Shown piece after piece: positions 8,516-18,118 of a stretch of DNA of 64,000 nt. The DNA is from Acinetobacter colistiniresistens (lineage in GTDB: Bacteria > Pseudomonadota > Gammaproteobacteria > Pseudomonadales > Moraxellaceae), in contig NZ_KE340381.1 in assembly GCF_000413935.1 (NCBI RefSeq), forward strand, positions 261,209 to 325,208, written 5' to 3'. Each line of letters begins with the position of its first letter. Position 1 is the stretch's first letter. The notes below the pieces were generated by a model. It made no database searches. It was given only the letters and a program-made list of their open reading frames with translations, and was not told the DNA's origin. A program made the position numbers and the translations under genes.

Positions 8516-9922
8516 TTATTTTTTTGGTTCATTACTACCAAATAAAGGTCCCATGTTACCGCCACCAAATTGTTTTTGCATATTACCTAATGACTTCAAC
8601 ATTTTGCTCATTCCTGACGGATTCGCAAATTTCTTCATCATTTTCGCCATTTGAGCTTGTTGCTTAATTAATTTATTCACTTCAGCAACGTCCATACCAC
8701 AACCCGCAGCAATACGCTTTTTACGGCTTGGATTCATCAAATCTGGGTTACGGCGTTCTTTAATGGTCATCGATTGAATAATCGCTTCCATTTTTTTCAC
8801 TTGCTTTTCAGGATTTGCTTGTGCAATCGCATCTTGAATACCAGAGTTACTCATGCCAGGCAACTTATCCAAGAAGCCCATCATACCGCCCATCTTGCTC
8901 ATTTGCTCAAATTGCATCAGCATATCTTCAAAGTTGAAGGTTCCGCCTTTCTGCAATTTCTTCGCCATTTTTTCGGCTTTTTCTTTGTCGATTTTACGTT
9001 CAACTTCTTCGACCAAAGAAAGTACGTCACCCATACCTAAGATACGTTGTGCAACACGATCTGGATGGAATGGCTCAAGTGCATCTAGTTTTTCACCGAT
9101 ACCTAAGAACTTGATCGGTTTACCTGTAATCGCACGAACAGAAAGTGCAGCACCACCACGTGCATCACCATCAGTTTTAGTGAGAATAACACCAGTCAAA
9201 GCCAGAGCATCGTTAAACGCTTTTGCTGTATTAGCAGCATCCTGACCTGTCATCGCATCGACAACAAACAGAGTCTCTGTTGGCTTAACTGCAGCGTGTA
9301 ATTCTTTAATCTCATCCATCATGTCTTCATCGACATGCAGACGTCCTGCGGTATCGACAATTAAAACATCAGCAAACTGGATTTTAGCTTGTTCAATCGC
9401 ACGATTAACAATATCAATTGGCTTTTCAGATGCTTGCGATGGAATGAAACCCACGCCAACTTCATTGGATACGGTTTCTAACTGCTTGATTGCGGCTGGA
9501 CGATAGACGTCAGCAGAAACAGTCATTACTTTTTTCTTTTGGCGCTCTTTTAGAAAACGCGCTAATTTTGCGGCAGTTGTTGTTTTACCCGCACCTTGCA
9601 AACCTGCAAGTAAAACCACGACAGGTGGCTTTGCGCTTAAATCTAGAGTCTCATTTGCCTCACCCATCATTTTGGTGAGTTCATCATAGACAATTTTTAC
9701 AAATGCCTGACCTGGAGAAAGCTGAGTCATGACTTCTTGACCGAGAGCTTCTTCCTTAACCTTCGCGATGAATTCACGAGTTACAGGTAATGCCACATCG
9801 GCTTCAAGAAGTGCCATACGTACTTCACGTAAGGTATCTTTAATATTGTCTTCGGTCAGCTGCCCTGAGCCAGTAACATTTCTTAAACTCTGTGTGAGTC
9901 GTTCTGTTAAGGTATCAAACAT
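8516..9922 (-). CDS. ffh: Signal recognition particle protein Ffh
   Basis: GTPase that, with the 4.5S RNA, delivers inner-membrane proteins co-translationally to FtsY and SecYEG. It has an N domain (about 1-90), a G domain with GLQGAGKT at 107-114, DTAGR at 190-194 and TKTDGDARGGAAL at 248-260, and a Met-rich M domain (about 300-440) ending in QAQMAKMMKKF and a Gly-rich tail. The 468-aa length is normal. It is a single transcription unit facing coaX and divergent from the CcsA-like gene. No 4.5S RNA gene is recognisable nearby. Confidence 0.97.
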   Translation of the reverse strand: MFDTLTERLTQSLRNVTGSGQLTEDNIKDTLREVRMALLEADVALPVTREFIAKVKEEALGQEVMTQLSPGQAFVKIVYDELTKMMGEANETLDLSAKPPVVVLLAGLQGAGKTTTAAKLARFLKERQKKKVMTVSADVYRPAAIKQLETVSNEVGVGFIPSQASEKPIDIVNRAIEQAKIQFADVLIVDTAGRLHVDEDMMDEIKELHAAVKPTETLFVVDAMTGQDAANTAKAFNDALALTGVILTKTDGDARGGAALSVRAITGKPIKFLGIGEKLDALEPFHPDRVAQRILGMGDVLSLVEEVERKIDKEKAEKMAKKLQKGGTFNFEDMLMQFEQMSKMGGMMGFLDKLPGMSNSGIQDAIAQANPEKQVKKMEAIIQSMTIKERRNPDLMNPSRKKRIAAGCGMDVAEVNKLIKQQAQMAKMMKKFANPSGMSKMLKSLGNMQKQFGGGNMGPLFGSNEPKK

Positions 9923-10069
9923 TGCGAAATCCGCTTAAAATGGCTAGTTGCAAAAAAATCTTTCTTAAAATAGAAAATTTATGCGTAAGATGCTATAGGA
10001 TACTGTAGTTCGAAGCGAATTTACATCTTATATAGTGAATATTATTCAACCCCCTGAAAAAGGTTTGAC

Positions 10070-10879
10070 ATGATCAGTCTCCCCTTGGTTTACACAATTT
10101 TGGCACTTGTAGCCTATACCAGTTCTTTTTGGTATTTGTTTATACGTTTGATGTCAAAACGTACTCCAAATCTTTGGTGTTATTCGATTATGATTGGTCT
10201 AGGGCTACTACTGCATAGTACGGTGCTCTATCAAGACATGATGACACCAATTGGCGTGAATTATGATGTATTTAACCTAATGTCATTTACTTCGGGGCTG
10301 ATGCTAGCACTCAGTTTAATTTTAAGTTTCATTCGACCAATCTTGCCATTAAATTTAATCGGCACTCCTGTTGCCGCAATTGGTTTAATTTTAGGATATG
10401 CTTTTAGTCAACCAAACCAAGTTATTGAACAACATAGCTTAGGTTTAGATCTTCATATCATCCTCTCTTTATCAGCTTATGCTGTTTTACTAATGGCAAC
10501 TATTCATTCCGTATTGCTTTGGTTTCAAGATAGAGAACTTAAGAAGAAACAAAAAAGACGAATTTGGGTTAACTTACTTCCACCATTCCAAGTGATGGAA
10601 TCAGTACTCTTTGATTTAATTATCACAGGTTTTGGCTTACTCACTGCTGCACTTCTCTTTGGCTTTTTTACAATTGATCACTTCTTTGCTCAACATCTTG
10701 CTCATAAAACCGCTTTTAGTATTATTTCATGGTTTTTATATGGTGCGCTTTTAATTGGCCATTACAAATTCGGTTGGCGTGGGCGCAAAGCAATTCGCTT
10801 TACCATTACAGGTTTTATCTTACTTGCAATTGGTTTTATCGGTAGTAAGTTTGTTTTAGAAATGATTCTAGGACGTTGA
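10070..10879 (+). CDS. CcsA/YpjD-like inner-membrane protein
   Basis: 269-aa polytopic membrane protein with about eight hydrophobic helices. It matches the cytochrome c assembly (CcsA/HemX) family as found next to ffh in many Gammaproteobacteria, where it is called YpjD. Visible features are FNLMSFTSGLMLALSL in the N-terminal half, a conserved His in LDLHIILSLSAYAVLLMATIHSV, and FSIISWFLYGALLIGHYKFGWRGRKA near the C terminus. Whether it takes part in haem handling is not established. It is divergent from ffh, with 147 bases between. Confidence 0.85.
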   Translation: MISLPLVYTILALVAYTSSFWYLFIRLMSKRTPNLWCYSIMIGLGLLLHSTVLYQDMMTPIGVNYDVFNLMSFTSGLMLALSLILSFIRPILPLNLIGTPVAAIGLILGYAFSQPNQVIEQHSLGLDLHIILSLSAYAVLLMATIHSVLLWFQDRELKKKQKRRIWVNLLPPFQVMESVLFDLIITGFGLLTAALLFGFFTIDHFFAQHLAHKTAFSIISWFLYGALLIGHYKFGWRGRKAIRFTITGFILLAIGFIGSKFVLEMILGR

Positions 10880-10959
10880 TTTCTAGCTTCAGAATAAACT
10901 AGACAGCCTATCTGAAAATGCGTATAACGCTGTATTCGCTTCATTAGGTAATAATAATC

Positions 10960-11889
10960 GTGAAACTTGTGCTCGCTCCAATGGAAGGTCTAACTGATCC
11001 GATCATGCGTGATGTGCTCACTCATGTTGGCAGTTTTGATTGGTGCGTAACCGAGTTTATTCGTATTACCGATAGTATTCTTCCAGATCATATTTATTAT
11101 AGTTTTTGTCCCGAACTCAAAAACTCAGGTAAAACCGCAGCAGGCACACCTGTGCATGTACAGTTTCTTGGGAATAATCCAGAGATGTTGGCCGCCAATG
11201 CCGCGAAAGTTGTGGAACTCGGCGCACCTGCAATTGATCTCAATTTTGGCTGCCCTGCCAAAACCGTCAACCGTCATCGTGGTGGTTCTGTTCTATTGGA
11301 TGAACCTGAAACCGTACACCTCTTAGTTAAAGCAGTTCGTGATGCTGTACCTGCACATATACCCGTTTCGGCTAAAATGCGACTGGGCTATCTAGATGAA
11401 AACCACACTTTAGATAATGCACATGCGATAGAAGATGCTGGTGCAAATTGGCTTACCGTACATGCGCGTACTAAAGCAGATGGCTATACCCCACCCGCTT
11501 ATTGGGGAAAAATTCAGCCAATTACTGAGGCACTAAAAATCAATGTCATTGCCAACGGTGAAATCTGGAATAATACAGATGCCAAAGCTTGTATAGCGCA
11601 ATCAGACTGCAAAGATATTATGATTGGACGTGGTGCGGTTACAACACCAGATTTAACCTTATGTATTCGAGAGAATAGTGATCAAGCTATCCTTTCTTGG
11701 TCAGAGTTAGTGCAACTCCAGCAACGTTTTTTAAGTGGTCAGTACAAGACCGAAGTCGGTATGATTGGACGTTATAAGCAATGGCTAGGAATGATGACGA
11801 AAGCCTATCCTGAGGCTCAAGAGCTTTGGACAAAAGTAAAGAAAGAGAAACAACTAGATGAGATTATTAATTACTTGAAGCAGAGCTGA
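10960..11889 (+). CDS. dusC: tRNA-dihydrouridine(16) synthase
   Basis: FMN-dependent reduction of U16 to dihydrouridine in tRNA D loops. The TIM-barrel starts with APMEGLTDPIMR (residues 6-17); the catalytic cysteine is C98 in NFGCPAKTVNRHRGG; MRLGY and VHARTK follow, and GRGAV near the end of the barrel contacts FMN phosphate. At 309 aa, with the APMEGLTD opening, it fits the DusC subgroup better than DusA or DusB. It ends upstream of a terminator shared with the facing exported-protein operon. Confidence 0.93.
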   Translation: MKLVLAPMEGLTDPIMRDVLTHVGSFDWCVTEFIRITDSILPDHIYYSFCPELKNSGKTAAGTPVHVQFLGNNPEMLAANAAKVVELGAPAIDLNFGCPAKTVNRHRGGSVLLDEPETVHLLVKAVRDAVPAHIPVSAKMRLGYLDENHTLDNAHAIEDAGANWLTVHARTKADGYTPPAYWGKIQPITEALKINVIANGEIWNNTDAKACIAQSDCKDIMIGRGAVTTPDLTLCIRENSDQAILSWSELVQLQQRFLSGQYKTEVGMIGRYKQWLGMMTKAYPEAQELWTKVKKEKQLDEIINYLKQS

Positions 11890-11912
11890 CCTTTTTTAAT
11901 AAGAGTATATTG

Positions 11913-11938
11913 ATAAAAAAAGCGACTGAGGTCGCTTT
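11913..11938. terminator. Terminator of the exported-protein operon / dusC
   Basis: Stem AAAGCGAC-TGAG-GTCGCTTT. Read on the minus strand it is followed by a run of seven T, so it should terminate the five-gene operon that ends at 11957. On the plus strand, A residues precede it and only a short T run follows. Confidence 0.8.
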
Positions 11939-11956
11939 AATAAAATGACTAACTTA

Positions 11957-12991
11957 TTACATCCCACTAACTTTCATCTTTAAGTTAGTAACTGATGCAC
12001 CTACAGCACCTATACTTCCAATTGAAGCATTTGGCAATCCATTAAAAGTACTTGATGGATATGTCGTAGACGGACTTCCAGACTGTCCTAAAATTACGTT
12101 ATTTAAACTCAAGTTAAATTTGTCTGAAATTCCCGAATTCCCAAAAACTAATCCACCAGAATCTGTGCCATTTTTACCCTCAATACCAGCATAAAAACCA
12201 GTCAGCCCAAAAGGTGAATTATTATAACCCGTAAATTGAAAATCAAAACCGATACCATATGGATTATTGCTTCCATCATAGTCAGAAACAGCAACTATAT
12301 TACAACCACTACCTGAACCACAAATTGAATTTATTGCACCACCAAACATAACCATATGCCCTTGTGGTGCTGCACCTAATTGAATATTTACTGTTGGTTT
12401 ATTAGCGGCAAAAACGATATCTATCCCACTTGCACCACCAACTCTTACTATTTCTTTCACTAAACCTACTTTAGGTTTTAATGTAGAACTATCATAGATA
12501 GTACTTTTACTGTATGAATTACTAATGATATCAGAGAGAGTACCTTCACTAGCAGCATATACAGAAAAAGGAGAAATACGAATTCCTGTAATATTATTAT
12601 TAAAAGATAAAGCAATATTTGTGAAAGCACCTTTATTGGCGACTGTTCCAGCATCTGAATCAATTACAGCGTTGAATCCAAGAATAGTTTCACTAGAACC
12701 ATTTAGCCCTACAACTCGAACAGGGCTAGAAGACGTTTGCCCTCCAATCACTAAACCAGCCCTTTTAGTATAATCAGGCGATGTATACAATGAAGAACCA
12801 CTACCGTATGACAAACCATCATTATCTATCATAGAAAGTTGTTTGAATTCAACATTTGCCTGCGCTTGAATAGTCAAACCATCCTGCCCAGTCATTGTAG
12901 CAAGACTTTGGTCATCGATAGGTTGCATCGCCATAGTACATGGACTTAATAGCAGTAACGATAGACATCCTAGCTTTTTATTTTTTTTCAT
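11957..12991 (-). CDS. Exported GQ-motif protein, fifth gene of surface-protein operon
   Basis: 344-aa protein with a Sec signal peptide (about residues 1-21: basic MKKNKK, hydrophobic core, SPCTMA) followed at once by the family motif MQPIDDQSLATMTGQDGLTI. The mature chain is rich in Gly, Ser, Asn and Thr with a beta-strand pattern. It has one close cysteine pair (CGSGSGC) and ends in a hydrophobic-alternating stretch, VTNLKMKV. It is the last gene of a five-gene minus-strand series, 98 bases after the 887-aa gene, with a 10-bp inverted repeat in the gap. The protein should end up in the periplasm or on the cell surface. No enzymatic motif is visible. Short Acinetobacter and Pseudomonas proteins with a similar start are annotated DUF6160, but I cannot confirm membership. 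Confidence 0.85.
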   Translation of the reverse strand: MKKNKKLGCLSLLLLSPCTMAMQPIDDQSLATMTGQDGLTIQAQANVEFKQLSMIDNDGLSYGSGSSLYTSPDYTKRAGLVIGGQTSSSPVRVVGLNGSSETILGFNAVIDSDAGTVANKGAFTNIALSFNNNITGIRISPFSVYAASEGTLSDIISNSYSKSTIYDSSTLKPKVGLVKEIVRVGGASGIDIVFAANKPTVNIQLGAAPQGHMVMFGGAINSICGSGSGCNIVAVSDYDGSNNPYGIGFDFQFTGYNNSPFGLTGFYAGIEGKNGTDSGGLVFGNSGISDKFNLSLNNVILGQSGSPSTTYPSSTFNGLPNASIGSIGAVGASVTNLKMKVSGM

Positions 12992-13045
12992 TGCCCTGAT
13001 CCGTAGACAAATGTTTAAAATACATCCGATAGATTAACATAGCTT

Positions 13046-13082
13046 ATCATCTATTCAATCTATTTCAGACCAAATAGATGAT
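13046..13082. repeat. 10-bp inverted repeat between genes 4 and 5 of the operon
   Basis: ATCATCTATT (13046-13055) and AATAGATGAT (13073-13082) are perfectly complementary with a 17-base loop, starting 8 bases after the stop of the 887-aa gene. No T run follows on the minus strand, so it is more likely an mRNA-stabilising or attenuating hairpin than a full terminator. Confidence 0.55.
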
Positions 13083-13089
13083 GCACATA

Positions 13090-15753
13090 TTAATTACGCG
13101 GCATAATACCAAATTGACTTGTTAAGCGACCACCAGTGATTGCTAACTCTCCCAAACGAGCACCTGCACCAGTATTCGGTGGATACAGATTTATATCTCT
13201 TGCACGAAATACGCCATCGGTTGTTCGATCTGGGTTAAATGTAAATGATGAGTTGAAGCTAACCATCCCTTCAGCACCATTTTGATTGGCTTTTGGGGCA
13301 ATTACAATTGCATTATTAAATGCCATTTTACCCGTTAAATTATCTAAACCGAGTGTAGAGCCATCAAGAGGATCACTAATTTGAATTGTATTACCTTGTT
13401 TTGGGTCTAAAGTAAAATCACCAACAATATTTAAACTACTCCCAGTTCCATCAGACTTATACTCACTATTTGGTATAAGTGAAAAATCCATGCTACCGCC
13501 AGCGCGTAACTTAATACCAAATAGCACATCATTTGATGTAGCAAAATTATTTAATGCTACTTTATTATTAGCTGGAACAGAGCTATTACATCCTGCATTT
13601 GATGTAGACAATACACAAGTTTGGTAAGTTGTCCCTGGTAGATATCCAGCAGCAACTTGCGCTGCAGCCACAATAAGTAAATCTTTTAAACTAACGTTTA
13701 AACTACCCTTTTCTACACCAATATTACCAGTGCCTTTGAGTAATAAATCAATATTACGCAACCCCATATAATAATCAACAGGTTGATTATTAGCACCTAT
13801 TTTTTTACCATCAATTACTAAAATTGATGTTGTTTTACTTCCATCAGAACTTACACCCTCAGTACTCATGGCCAGTGAAAAACCTAGACGCGGCGTTAAA
13901 CCTGTACCAACAACAACTTTATTTGTAGACGATTTATTATAGCCTTTATAATCAGACGTATAAGCATAAGCAGTAGATGCATCAACATTGGTACCAAAAA
14001 TCGCCATGTTGGCATTTAAATTGTAAAAAGGTAATGCTAGTCCCCATTGATTAGTACCATTATGCTCTGCAATATTTGGAACTGCTGCACCAGTTGCATC
14101 ATTTGTTCGAGCACTATTTGTAAAACGACCTAGACGAGATATTGCTTGGAATTCAGCACCTCGAACCGCTACTAGTAAACTATAAGGATTTTGATTTGCA
14201 GCGATACCATTTGGAGTGTCTGTATAGATATATTGAATATAATCATTATTACTAGTTAAAAAATTACCATTACCAAATCGACTGGTTTGGAAAAGTTTAT
14301 TTGCAGGTAATAAAACTGTTCGAGTATCAGCTAGATTCACATATACATTGCCACTATCAAATGAACCACGATCAGTTGCGACTAATCCTGTTAAATTTCC
14401 AAATTCAAAACCATAAGTATTTAAGCCTGCACTACCAATTTCTAGCGTAGTTGCCTTACCATCACTTCCCAACATTGGATCATTATCTTTAGTAAATTCA
14501 GCAGCCATACGGAAAGCAATACCTGTACTCCCCATAATATTATTTCCAGTTGTTGTAGTAATAGGATTATTTGCTGCTAATGATAAATCAGTGCTTAAGT
14601 TGTTAGTTTTACCAACAATATTACTTTGATCAGATTTACCATAATTTACTCCAGTATAATCTGGATTATTCTTATTTGTTGTATTCAAGCCTCTCAACTG
14701 TAAATAACCATTTACCATTCGACCACTTGCGCCAACACGTATTAATCCCTTGGCATTACTCGGACTATTAGTCCCATCAAGAACATAAGGTGAAGTTTTG
14801 CTTACATCTTTATTCAGTAAAAATTCTAAATTTAAACCTGAGTTTGTTGTATCACCACCAGCACCGACTACACCATTACCATAACTGCCAGTATTTCTTA
14901 AATTACTAGATGCAGAATCTGTAGTTCTTCTAAAATCAACATATCCATGTGTTGCATCTGGTTGAGTACTAGATGCTAAATTTATTGTGCTATTAGAATT
15001 ATATGCAATTGTTGCTTTACCAACACCGTCGGAATTAGTTTGTAATCTAAAGCCACCAATGGCATCTACAAACATAACGCCTTTACCTAAAAAGTTAAAA
15101 TTAAAGTTCTTAAGTATGAGTTGATTAAGCTCATTACTAACATCTTTTTGTCCTAAATAGATATTCGCATTTTTCAATCCTAAATCTAAAGTTGCTTGCT
15201 TATCTTTACTAAAAAGTCCATCACGAGTCTTAAAATTAAGATCAATAACTGAACTTGTTTGAATTGCCATATTCCCAATTGGCGCGCTGCAACGCTGAGT
15301 AGACTCAGTGTCGCATATTTTAAATTGATCAATCGTAATCAAAGAAGGATTTGCCGAAATAGCTAAATCTAGTCCAGTTCTGCCAGCATCACTACCACTA
15401 CCACTCCCTATATTTATTTTATAATCTGTTCCTGGAGTCCGATTTGAAATAGGTAAGTTTGAAACGTTAGCATTGGTTGACTGAATCTTAAAATTTTCAG
15501 CTGTCGCTTGTAAGTTACCATTTGTTCTACTCGAAGTTCCTATTCCAGCATTATCTTGCCAATAAAGCTTATCAACATTAATTTCATCATAAGAGGTTGA
15601 AATATGAACTCCATCTTGACCATTAACATTACGCAATGCACTATCATCTAAGCTTTGTAATGCATGCGCAGAATTTATGAGTAGCATACTTGTTGCTAAA
15701 GTATTTAATGCAAACCATGCTGTATTGTGATTTTGGTTATTTTTTTTCATCAC
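13090..15753 (-). CDS. Large exported GQ-motif protein, fourth gene of surface-protein operon
   Basis: 887-aa protein. The signal peptide spans about residues 1-31 (basic start, hydrophobic core, ending SAHA) and is followed by LQSLDDSALRNVNGQDGVHI (32-51), the clearest copy of the motif shared by all five operon products. The mature part is Asn/Ser/Thr/Gly-rich with many short predicted strands and two close cysteine pairs (CDTESTQRC and CVLSTSNAGC); no catalytic motif or membrane anchor is visible. The composition suggests a secreted or surface beta-rich polymer subunit or adhesin. It starts 24 bases after the 252-aa gene, so it is in the same transcript. No repeat units long enough to call are seen. 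Function unknown; large Acinetobacter proteins of this look are sometimes linked to the putative fil pilus system. Confidence 0.85.
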   Translation of the reverse strand: MMKKNNQNHNTAWFALNTLATSMLLINSAHALQSLDDSALRNVNGQDGVHISTSYDEINVDKLYWQDNAGIGTSSRTNGNLQATAENFKIQSTNANVSNLPISNRTPGTDYKINIGSGSGSDAGRTGLDLAISANPSLITIDQFKICDTESTQRCSAPIGNMAIQTSSVIDLNFKTRDGLFSKDKQATLDLGLKNANIYLGQKDVSNELNQLILKNFNFNFLGKGVMFVDAIGGFRLQTNSDGVGKATIAYNSNSTINLASSTQPDATHGYVDFRRTTDSASSNLRNTGSYGNGVVGAGGDTTNSGLNLEFLLNKDVSKTSPYVLDGTNSPSNAKGLIRVGASGRMVNGYLQLRGLNTTNKNNPDYTGVNYGKSDQSNIVGKTNNLSTDLSLAANNPITTTTGNNIMGSTGIAFRMAAEFTKDNDPMLGSDGKATTLEIGSAGLNTYGFEFGNLTGLVATDRGSFDSGNVYVNLADTRTVLLPANKLFQTSRFGNGNFLTSNNDYIQYIYTDTPNGIAANQNPYSLLVAVRGAEFQAISRLGRFTNSARTNDATGAAVPNIAEHNGTNQWGLALPFYNLNANMAIFGTNVDASTAYAYTSDYKGYNKSSTNKVVVGTGLTPRLGFSLAMSTEGVSSDGSKTTSILVIDGKKIGANNQPVDYYMGLRNIDLLLKGTGNIGVEKGSLNVSLKDLLIVAAAQVAAGYLPGTTYQTCVLSTSNAGCNSSVPANNKVALNNFATSNDVLFGIKLRAGGSMDFSLIPNSEYKSDGTGSSLNIVGDFTLDPKQGNTIQISDPLDGSTLGLDNLTGKMAFNNAIVIAPKANQNGAEGMVSFNSSFTFNPDRTTDGVFRARDINLYPPNTGAGARLGELAITGGRLTSQFGIMPRN

Positions 15754-15777
15754 TTCAATCCTTGATAATCTCTAGCT

Positions 15778-16536
15778 CTAGCAACGTGGATGACTGCTAT
15801 CACAACCAAACATCATGATCTTACCTTGTATAGCAAGATTACCATTCATTCTCATACCAACAAACCCAGTTTCCTTACCCTGATCATATAACGATGTTGC
15901 AGCATTCGTTGCGTTATAAGTCGTTGCTTTTAAATATCCATACCCACTAGTTGGTGGGGTACTAGCAGAACCTTCAACCACTTTGCCATTTGAATCGATA
16001 TAACTTGTAAAATCATCTTGTTCAATCGCAAGTGCATTAAAACCAAAATTTCTAATTAAAATAGGCATACTAGCATCAAGGCTAAGTTGCATAGAAGGTT
16101 TAATCTGATCAATTCCACCATCATTCTGATATACTAAATCAACACCATCTAAACCTAGTTTTTGAATATCAACAGTTCCTTGGATTCCCTTGAACACTAG
16201 CCATAATTTTCTTGCTGGATTTGCTAAAGTTGGATCACTTTCTGGTACATCCCATAAAGTGTTAGCTCCTTGCACACGACTACTAACAAATCGTTTATTT
16301 ACCGAAAGTCCTAAATGACAATAACCTAAACCAGTATTATTATTCGCTGTCTTATCGCAAACACCACCAACACCATCATCAAATTGATAAGTACTGGTAT
16401 GATTTAATGAAAATTTCAATGACAAATCTGCTCCAGCTTGCCCCTCAACCTCTCTCAAAGCTTGGCTATCCAAAGTTTTTAATTCAGCATGTACTATACT
16501 TGTGCTGAATAGGAGCAAAATCATCATTTTCTTCAT
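15778..16536 (-). CDS. Small exported GQ-motif protein, third gene of surface-protein operon
   Basis: 252-aa protein with a short signal peptide (residues 1-17, MKKMMILLLFSTSIVHA) followed directly by ELKTLDSQALREVEGQAGADL, the shared operon motif. It has two cysteine pairs, one near the N terminus (CDKTANNNTGLGYC) and one forming the extreme C terminus (CDSSHPRC). The chain contains LRNFGFNALAIEQDD- and VDIQKLGLDGVDLV-like alternating strands. It is the smallest member and may be a minor or adaptor subunit, which is inference. The gap to the previous gene is 75 bases and to the next 24 bases. Confidence 0.83.
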   Translation of the reverse strand: MKKMMILLLFSTSIVHAELKTLDSQALREVEGQAGADLSLKFSLNHTSTYQFDDGVGGVCDKTANNNTGLGYCHLGLSVNKRFVSSRVQGANTLWDVPESDPTLANPARKLWLVFKGIQGTVDIQKLGLDGVDLVYQNDGGIDQIKPSMQLSLDASMPILIRNFGFNALAIEQDDFTSYIDSNGKVVEGSASTPPTSGYGYLKATTYNATNAATSLYDQGKETGFVGMRMNGNLAIQGKIMMFGCDSSHPRC

Positions 16537-16611
16537 TATAATATCCTGTACTTATAGCATCAAAACCAGCTATTGATTACTAAACCACCACTTTCTTCCC
16601 GAAAATAGCTA

Positions 16612-18105
16612 TTAACAAAACTTCAAACCACCCCAACAGTTAGGTGCAAAATTTTGATTTGTTAATTTAAGGTTACTAATATTTAAGTTTAACGCACTAT
16701 TTCTTAAATCGATATTTCCGATATTCACTGTTAAATCCCCACCTCCTAACAAGCCCCCAAGATCACTTGTATTTGCTTCATTACCACCACCACGGCGTAA
16801 ATAGTAGGAAACAGCACTTGCAATCTGAGGAAAAAGTGGAGAAATATCAATAGGATCTTGCGGAATTACATATCCAATATTTACTGGATCGGCAAATGAC
16901 ATCCACCAACCTTTTTGTGCAACATCATCCGATTTCGCTCCTGGCCACTGCAATGCTTGTTGCTGTAAAGATAAAGAAAATGGCGAATTAATCGGTAAAT
17001 TATGAATTAAACCTAAAGACTGATTTAGATTTAAATTTGCAGTAATGTTTGAAATCTGCCCATTCATATAAACATTTTGGAATACGTCTCCTTCTTGCGC
17101 GACAAGGCAAGAAATGTCATAGCATTTTGTTACTGTTGCTTCAACCCGACCGCCTTGTGTATAAATAGCTGAAGGCTCTTGGTATGCTGGATCATGTGGA
17201 CCACTTGAGTTATATTGCACGGACCCATTCACAGGGTAGTTTGCATCACCAGGTCCACCTACATAGATATTAGGGACATTTACAGGAGCTGATAAAATTT
17301 TAGACTTTGCTCTAGTTTCATTAACTAAAATTGCTGGAATTTCAAAATAGTTATTATTAATCTGAGGGATATTAAAACCACCAGCAGAAGTCTTAAAATC
17401 GGCTCCATTTAAACCTAATGCTTTTAGGGCACCTGTAATCACTAAATCATTTGGATTTAAATAGGTACCATAAAGATTGTCTCTCGTTGCTGCTGTCGTT
17501 GCATACCCTTTTATGATACCTGAGCTGTCAGACTGTACTTTCATATAGCCTGAAATAGTATTAATACCATTTGCAACTCCAGTATTTTCCGTTCCAGTTG
17601 ATAATAATCCTAGCGCTTTTTCTGCACTTAAACGGAATCCAATAACTTGACGCATAGAAGCAGACTCAGGATTTTTAACTGCAAATTCAATAAATGGATT
17701 GGTTATTTTTGCCGAAGAAGCAGCTCTTTCCTCATTAGTCATTGCAAGAGGTTTACCATTACTATCAACTTTTAAACCACTTAAACTTAAATTATCAATA
17801 TCAATATCACAGTCACCAATACCATTTACACCACCACAGCCTAACTGTAGTTTTTTAATATTTGCGTTTAATTCAATTTCTGCTTCCATTCCTAATTTAT
17901 AGAAACCAATATCTTTAGTACTTCCTGTGCGAGTTGATTCTAAATTTTTTGTATCAACAGGAGAGATATAAGATAGGCTCATTAAAGCCTGTCCTTGTAC
18001 TTTTGATAATTCATCATCAGTTAAGTCAACCATTGAAGATGCATATAGTCCTTGACTAAATAAAACAGTAGCAATACTAAAGCCCAAAATATTAAAATTA
18101 AACAT
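16612..18105 (-). CDS. FilA-like exported protein, second gene of surface-protein operon
   Basis: 497-aa protein. Signal peptide about 1-22, then SSMVDLTDDELSKVQGQALMSL, the shared motif. The following text (GFYKLGMEAEIELNANIKKLQLGCGGVNGIGDCDIDIDNLSLSGL in pieces) and the later SPFSLSLQQQ and GWWMSFADPVNIGY stretches resemble, from memory, the protein annotated FilA in the Acinetobacter fil putative pilus cluster; I could not check this. Three cysteine pairs are present, including a C-terminal CWGGLKFC. It begins 13 bases after the 853-aa gene, preceded by a GGGAG ribosome-binding site, so it is translationally close to it. No chaperone, usher or C39 peptidase gene is adjacent, unlike what I recall of the fil locus. 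Confidence 0.83.
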   Translation of the reverse strand: MFNFNILGFSIATVLFSQGLYASSMVDLTDDELSKVQGQALMSLSYISPVDTKNLESTRTGSTKDIGFYKLGMEAEIELNANIKKLQLGCGGVNGIGDCDIDIDNLSLSGLKVDSNGKPLAMTNEERAASSAKITNPFIEFAVKNPESASMRQVIGFRLSAEKALGLLSTGTENTGVANGINTISGYMKVQSDSSGIIKGYATTAATRDNLYGTYLNPNDLVITGALKALGLNGADFKTSAGGFNIPQINNNYFEIPAILVNETRAKSKILSAPVNVPNIYVGGPGDANYPVNGSVQYNSSGPHDPAYQEPSAIYTQGGRVEATVTKCYDISCLVAQEGDVFQNVYMNGQISNITANLNLNQSLGLIHNLPINSPFSLSLQQQALQWPGAKSDDVAQKGWWMSFADPVNIGYVIPQDPIDISPLFPQIASAVSYYLRRGGGNEANTSDLGGLLGGGDLTVNIGNIDLRNSALNLNISNLKLTNQNFAPNCWGGLKFC

Positions 18106-18118
18106 GATGACTCCCGTC

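Noticed and set aside
9923..10069. Possible 4.5S RNA gene next to ffh.
   Set aside because: The gap is only 147 bases, AT-rich, and shows no GC-rich GGAA tetraloop hairpin typical of the SRP RNA.
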